Assembly (NCBI GenBank): GCA_010093605.1
Contig: MU004199.1
Location: forward strand, 379,609-443,608
Length of the DNA stretch: 64,000 nucleotides
Direction of reading: 5' to 3'
Origin: Lophium mytilinum
Taxonomy: Eukaryota; Ascomycota; Dothideomycetes; Mytilinidiales; Mytilinidiaceae
Part shown: positions 59,069-64,000 of the stretch, piece after piece
How the letters are laid out: each line of letters begins with the position of its first letter
Position numbering within the stretch: the first letter of the stretch is position 1
Notes under the pieces: model-generated
What the model was told of the DNA's origin: nothing
The model's database searches: none
Seen by the model: the letters and a program-made list of their open reading frames with translations, nothing else
Position numbers and translations under genes: made by a program

Positions 59069-60411
59069 CGTGAGTTGGTCGGGAGGGTCGAGGGTGGAGA
59101 GTGGTGCCGGTTGGAACGGGTGTTGTGACACGAGAGGAGAGGGTGGTTGGTGTTCGGAGAGTGGAAGGAAGAGTGGAGTAGAAGGTCCAAGTAGTGGATT
59201 GTGAAGTAACTGTTGTATCTGGAGGGGGTGGGACGGAGTGAAGTGGTAAGGCCTGCGGTTGAAGATATGGGAAAACATCAACGCACAATGTACCGGCGGC
59301 CGTTCGATTCGCAAATCGGCTTATCGATGACGGTAGTATACAACATAAAGTCCCGCGACATAAGTTTGGGCACTCTTATACCGCTGCGTGGGGTGTACCT
59401 ATGGGCTTTCAATCTTTCAAGAGCGATGTCAAGGTCGATGCAGGGGAAAGTAGGCTGCCTTTTGACTGCCCATATACCTACTGACTGGGCTAACCTCCAC
59501 GGCGGTGTCTAGCAATCAGGTATAGTAGCCGGACAGTCCTATATTACGGCGCTCAGACTTGTGCCCAATACTGTACCTAGATGTGGGGGTACCAATTCAT
59601 ACGTTTGGGCACTCTTTACCAATGCTAGAGGGACCGCGAACTGCTTTGGAAACTCTAAATACAAGGTAATAGTCCACCCAGTGGAAAACAAACAAGCTTT
59701 TGATTATCTGATGCCATGTGGCCTAGGGCACCCCCTACAGTGGTGTTGAGAGAGCAAAAGTGAAGGTAGAGCCGTGGCGTATCCATGGGCCCGAATTATG
59801 ACTTGAAATATAATGCAACGAGCAACGCAGTGGATATACTACAAGCTCTTGATTATTTAATTTCATGCGCCCCAGGGCAACCCTGACGGTGGTGTGAAGA
59901 AAGCAAAGGTGAAGCTAGAGCCGGGGTTTATATGCGTGCCTAAATCAATGAGTTGAAATGTAATACAAAGATCAGCCAACTGGAAATTAGGATAGCTTTT
60001 GACCAACTAAAATTTCATTGCCTAGGACACTCCTCACGGTGGTTTCGAGAGTGCAGATGGTAACGGAGTAGCAGCAAGTTTGTGGCAGCGGTCTTGATGT
60101 AGTCGTGAAACTCGGGGGTAAATGTCAGATAAAGCACATCACCAGTCGGAGCAGCATTACTAAGACCGCGTCAAAAAGGCAAGGAAACCAGTCACACATG
60201 AGTAATAAACAAAGTCGCTCTTGTAGAAAGTTTCATTGAATCAAGAGAACTCTAATATCTAGTTGTTCTGATACGAATCGGCCATATCAGAGCTATGGAA
60301 AGAAGAAAAGGTTATTGCAACTTGTGCTTCTTGAACCATCTAAGAACGCTATAATGTCCCAAGAAAGACCACAAAGGGCAGCCAAAAGGAAGTGGAAAGT
60401 TCAAGATAAGT
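59069..60411 (-). repeat. Gap with a tandem array of about 149-bp period
   Basis: Inverted cores, ACCCCCTACAGTGGTGTTG-like, have their ACRG at 59499, 59737, 59886 and 60036; the last two steps are 149-150 bp. Units also share a following GAGAGCAAAAGTGAAGGTAG-like block that matches the one near 34216. The polarity is that of the RING gene ending at 60412. No gene is visible. Confidence 0.65.
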
Positions 60412-61746
60412 TCACAAATTCTCGTCCTCCGCTTCTTCATCATCCTCCTCGTCAAAGAAGTAGAAGGGTTCCAGCTCTCGTAATTCATCGGCTATGCCCC
60501 CGAGAAGTTGGTGCTGAGGATTTTGCCTTGAGAAGCTTTGGTAGTGATTGTTGTAGTACTCATACTGGAAGACGGTGAAGCGGCGAGGCTGGCTGTGGGG
60601 GTCTGTGTACTCATGATGCACGGCATGGTCCCTGGATGCGGAGCCCTCATCTTCCCCTTCTTCATCATCCTCCCCCTCGGGGCCTATGTATTCATGATGC
60701 ACAGTTTGACCATCATCGTCCCCTGATGCGGAGCCCTCGTCTTCAGAGGAAACCTCCACTTCTTCAAACCTGAACACCTCTTCCCGTTCTTCGCCTTCCA
60801 GTAGATACTCATCGTCTTCCCAAACAACCTCGCTCCCTAGCGTTTCGAAACGCTGGAGCCACTCAGCGTGGCCATGGGCTACTTCAACTTCGATGCACTG
60901 TACCAAGGGAATGAAAGACAGCTTCAATGCGCACATCTGAAGCCCGAACCATGACGCAACGCAAACAATATACTTGATCCGGCGGAGCTCTTTCGCCCTA
61001 GCAGTCCGAGCCTTCCTAGCCCTACGAGTAGGACCCAGAAGATCGTTTATATGCTTATCTACCCTGTGTTCCATGTAGCGATGTAGCCATTCCCACGGGT
61101 ATGACTCATACTGAAATTCTAGTAGCATGTCGCGCATCTTGCCAATGAGCGTACCAGCATCACAGTACTGGTTAGCCAAGATGGCCCGGCTGTCCGAAAA
61201 ATCGGCGAACGCGAGGACGAGGTCGTAGATCTGCCCAGTGATCATCTCGATGAAGACCGGGATCTCTACTTGGAGGTAGGAGCCGATAGTGATACCGGAC
61301 AGTTCGAACAGGCTTCGGCTCTCGAAGGCCTCGCGGCGGGCGGTTATGGTGCTTTTCTTGGAATAGTAAACCCGACGGCACAGCGGGCAGGTTGTTTTAC
61401 CTACGAAATGAGCTTTGGCGCACGCGATGTGGAAGGAGTGCTCGCAAGGGAGGGTAATCGGATAGCCGCCCATGATGTGGGTTGCGAAGGGGAGTTCGGG
61501 GAGGATTGCCGATTCTTCATCTTCTTCTTGCATGTTTAAGTCGTCCAGGCAGATCGCGCAGGTTGTGCCCGGAGATGCTTCTAGATTGGTCGCGGGTGGT
61601 AAGCCGTCCAAGGCCTCCAGCCATTCCTTGCGCGTCGGTAACGCAGGTGGAGTCAAGGACTGCTTGTCAATTCGGTGTAGTACGCCTTCAGACATACCGT
61701 AGAGGCCACTGTGAACATAGTAGGTTCGGGAAGAGGTACCCTGCAT
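60412..61746 (-). CDS. RING-H2 protein with acidic C-terminal tail, 444 aa
   Basis: A probable E3 ubiquitin ligase. The RING at about residues 57-120 reads CAIC, then TLPCEHSFHIAC, then CPLC (C3H2C3), with a long acidic loop between the first two pairs. A conserved middle region with W-F-G-L-Q-M and L-S-F-I-P-L and a D-D-E-Y-L-L-E motif is shared with the next gene. The tail is very acidic and contains an internal repeat (E-D-E-G-S-A-S then V-H-H-E-Y) twice. The ATG at 61746 is the likely start; an upstream in-frame ATG adds 54 residues without family likeness. Single exon. Tandem paralog of the gene at 62406. Confidence 0.85.
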   Translation of the reverse strand: MQGTSSRTYYVHSGLYGMSEGVLHRIDKQSLTPPALPTRKEWLEALDGLPPATNLEASPGTTCAICLDDLNMQEEDEESAILPELPFATHIMGGYPITLPCEHSFHIACAKAHFVGKTTCPLCRRVYYSKKSTITARREAFESRSLFELSGITIGSYLQVEIPVFIEMITGQIYDLVLAFADFSDSRAILANQYCDAGTLIGKMRDMLLEFQYESYPWEWLHRYMEHRVDKHINDLLGPTRRARKARTARAKELRRIKYIVCVASWFGLQMCALKLSFIPLVQCIEVEVAHGHAEWLQRFETLGSEVVWEDDEYLLEGEEREEVFRFEEVEVSSEDEGSASGDDDGQTVHHEYIGPEGEDDEEGEDEGSASRDHAVHHEYTDPHSQPRRFTVFQYEYYNNHYQSFSRQNPQHQLLGGIADELRELEPFYFFDEEDDEEAEDENL

Positions 61747-62405
61747 GGTAGAGGTAAGTTGTGTGTCTGGAGTTTGTGGTCTGCTTGGTGTAGTGATTTC
61801 TGGAAAGTGAGTGTGTTTTCGGAGGAAATGATAGCTACGGTAGGACTCTTTATTCATCCTGGAGTGAATCAGAACTGTCAATTGTTGAATAACAATGTAT
61901 TCGGACAATAAGGCAACTCATATCCTTCCCCTTTAGCTTCCAAAGTTGCATTCTTCACTGAGTACAAAGTTTGCGTGTGTACAATGCCTGATCTACATGC
62001 GAATTTCTTGGCTTAATGTTACCGAGATGCGTTTCTTTCCCACAACTACGCTTTCCGAACTGACTTGGTGGCTTTTTATCCGCGCTAGACCTGGAAATTG
62101 TCACAAGATGTGAAGTGAGAGAAGCGCGGAACGGGTAAGGGAGTTTTGATCACTCTTCTACTGGATTATTACACGGCGACAAGAAATAACAGGACTTACG
62201 ATGCATTTTGGAGGGTTGTTTCTAGAGAATGGAACTTTGTTGAAGCTAAGAGAAAAAGGAAGGAATGAAGCAATCTAGTCTAATACTTATGAGAAAGTCA
62301 AAACGGTGGGACACACGATTGCAATTTAGTCTTCAGAGAAACATGTTAAGCGTGACCTGCTCGAGTATCCAGCGGCCACGGAAAATGGAGTTTTCGTCAG
62401 AGCTA
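61747..62405. other. Gap between the two RING paralogs, nothing recognised
   Basis: This 659-bp gap must hold the promoter of the 444-aa gene. No repeat core, gene or RNA is clear. Confidence 0.35.
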
Positions 62406-63968
62406 TTAGTCTTCGAGGTCCATTTCATCCTCGAGATCAGTCTCATCATCGGTATCCATTTCATCTTCCACATCCGTTTTATCTTCGAGAGTTTCATCTT
62501 CGTGATTTTCATCTTCGTGATTTTCATCTGGAAAATGAACCTCGTCGAGATGAATGCCCGCTTGGGCCGCCCGGCTGCGAATCGTTTCAATTACGCGCAA
62601 TGCGTAAGCTTGTAGCTCCTGGCGATATTGTCCTGGGTTTGCAGCCGCCTGTTCAAGCAGTGCATGCCATTCCTGACGCAGTCTCCTGTATTCGGCCCTT
62701 TGCTCTTCGTCATCTCGCTCAAGGAGTACCTCGGTGGTGGGAAGATCTCCATCTTGCTCCATTCCGAGTGCGGTCAAAAGACGTCGCAGCTCATTGCGCA
62801 GTCGCTCGAAAGCCGCCTCTTCGTACTGGCTCAAGGATCCCGGATTCATGTTCTGGCGATCCAGAAGCCCTCGGTATTGTTGGTACAGCACCTCATAGCG
62901 CCCCATCCACGTATAGCGATCTTCAATTTCGCCTTCGTCATCCTCAACCTCGTCGTCAATATCCATTAGGTCTTCGTCGTCCTCTGGCTCCAAGAGGTAT
63001 TCATCGTCGAAGAGAACGGTTTCGGAGCCAAACGGTCCACCGCGATCGAAATGGGACGGCCACCCACACCCGCGTTCGAGTTGATATTCCTTGATCTTCA
63101 GATAAGGAATAAAAGTCTGCTTCAGCAGTGAGATCTTGACACCAAGCCACACCGCTTGCAGCACGATCCGTTCGACGTGTCGAATATCCTTCCTCCAAGG
63201 TGCCCATTCCGTCTTAACTCGCATGAACGGGGTTAGCCCCCGGTTGACATACTTTTGCACTACTTTGCACAAGCCGCGTGCGACCTCGCCCATTGGTCGT
63301 CCCAGGCTGTACCGATAGTCATAGAGATGGTTGTTGATGACATGCATGATGTCAGAGATTCGATCATACTCATCAGGGTAGGTGACTAGGTTTACCCGCC
63401 CGTGGACTTCCGCCATGACTTGCACCATGTTGGAGATCTCGTGGACGATCAACGCCCGGAAACAGCGCATTGGTGCGTCATCAGGGATGGTAATGGCGCG
63501 AATTTGCCGGAGGTTCATCCGCTCGAAGGCTTCGCGACGGGCTTGGATGGTGCCATTTCGAGCCTCCACTTCCCAGAACTCCTTCCTGCAAAGAGGACAG
63601 CATCCCTTAGAAACAAAGTGCGCTTTGATGCAGCCAATGTGGAACTTGTGGCTGCACGGGAGAGTCACTGGGTAGCCTCCTTCCATATTGGTGTTGTCTG
63701 CGAATGGGAGCTCGGCGAAGATTGTGGCTTCCGCTTGGACTTCGACTGCCGCCGTTTTGAGGTCCTCGAGGCAGACCATGCACGTCCTATCCTCGTCTGG
63801 AATCTCGTCTATGTTGACGATTGCAGGAAGCTCATCCAAGGTTTCTTGCCAGGCTTCTTGGGTTGGCAGACGCTTTAGGTCTGAAGGTTCGCTAGGAACT
63901 GCATCTCGTCTATACTTGTACAAGCCGCTGTAGGTGTAGCGCTCTCGCAACGGGATAGTTGGCACCAT
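62406..63968 (-). CDS. RING-H2 protein with acidic repeat tail, 520 aa
   Basis: A probable E3 ubiquitin ligase, paralog of the 444-aa neighbour. The RING at about residues 62-125 reads CMVC, then TLPCSHKFHIGC, then CPLC. Also shared are the A-R-R-E-A-F-E segment after the RING, W-L-G-V-K and F-I-P-Y-L, and F-D-D-E-Y-L-L-E. The tail ends in short repeats rich in D and E (D-E-N-H-E twice, D-L-E-D-E-M twice). The start is the ATG at 63966-63968, 32 bp from the window end. A further 5' exon cannot be ruled out. Single exon as seen. Confidence 0.82.
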   Translation of the reverse strand: MVPTIPLRERYTYSGLYKYRRDAVPSEPSDLKRLPTQEAWQETLDELPAIVNIDEIPDEDRTCMVCLEDLKTAAVEVQAEATIFAELPFADNTNMEGGYPVTLPCSHKFHIGCIKAHFVSKGCCPLCRKEFWEVEARNGTIQARREAFERMNLRQIRAITIPDDAPMRCFRALIVHEISNMVQVMAEVHGRVNLVTYPDEYDRISDIMHVINNHLYDYRYSLGRPMGEVARGLCKVVQKYVNRGLTPFMRVKTEWAPWRKDIRHVERIVLQAVWLGVKISLLKQTFIPYLKIKEYQLERGCGWPSHFDRGGPFGSETVLFDDEYLLEPEDDEDLMDIDDEVEDDEGEIEDRYTWMGRYEVLYQQYRGLLDRQNMNPGSLSQYEEAAFERLRNELRRLLTALGMEQDGDLPTTEVLLERDDEEQRAEYRRLRQEWHALLEQAAANPGQYRQELQAYALRVIETIRSRAAQAGIHLDEVHFPDENHEDENHEDETLEDKTDVEDEMDTDDETDLEDEMDLED

Positions 63969-64000
63969 CGTTGGAAAGCCGACTTTGTGATGGGATTCCT

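Overview
The window looks like a filamentous ascomycete (Pezizomycotina, perhaps Dothideomycetes; the class is a weak inference). The evidence is intron style (49-70 bp, GTRNGT donor, CTRAC branch, YAG acceptor), a secreted fungal class II-type haem peroxidase, fungal F-box and RING-H2 proteins, and a patch whose CpA/TpG-poor, TpA-rich composition resembles RIP. Translation and splicing were read by eye. For each two-exon gene called intact, the proposed exons sum to a multiple of three.

Layout. 1-1250: 3' part of an F-box gene. 2.8-5.6 kb: a divergent pair of genes (QFG1, QFG2) from an unrecognised paralogous family. 6.2-9.4 kb: a satellite-like array with a 171-172 bp period. 9.4-17.4 kb: gene-poor decayed sequence with one small broken gene and a RIP-like patch. 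17.4-27.1 kb: ordinary single-copy genes, namely an MFS sugar porter with a 5-nt micro-exon, a type I sulfatase, a calcineurin-like phosphoesterase and a haem peroxidase. 27.3-28.7 kb: another array with a period near 170 bp. 28.9-57.3 kb: the main family cluster, 15 more QFG genes. 58.5-64 kb: three RING-H2 genes.

The QFG family (my working name) is the main novelty. All 17 loci share one design. Exon 1 ends in a helix starting with a Cys in a QCDDA-like motif. A phase-1 intron follows immediately, missing only in QFG6 and QFG16. Exon 2 carries a His-led strand and then a D-x-[TS]-x-x-Q-F-G motif. Spacing is tight: Cys to His 46-56 residues, His to Asp 11 or 15-16, Asp to Gln 5. This is the order and spacing of a Cys-His-Asp triad in transglutaminase-like or NlpC/P60-like papain-fold enzymes, so I propose an expanded fungal family of cysteine hydrolases or transferases. 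QFG11 has lost all three positions and looks like a pseudo-enzyme. QFG12 has an in-frame stop and QFG14 a frameshift. Subfamilies run in mirrored order across the cluster: 3-4-5-7 against 17-15-14-13.

A second novelty lies between the genes. Degenerate tandem repeats with periods near 107, 128, 149 or 171 bp share a core resembling CCACCGTNTGRGGTGCCCC. Wherever I could orient an array, it lies 3' of a gene and runs in the same polarity as that gene. In convergent gaps the orientation switches between the two genes. The genes may work with the flanking F-box and RING proteins of the ubiquitin system, but that rests on proximity alone.
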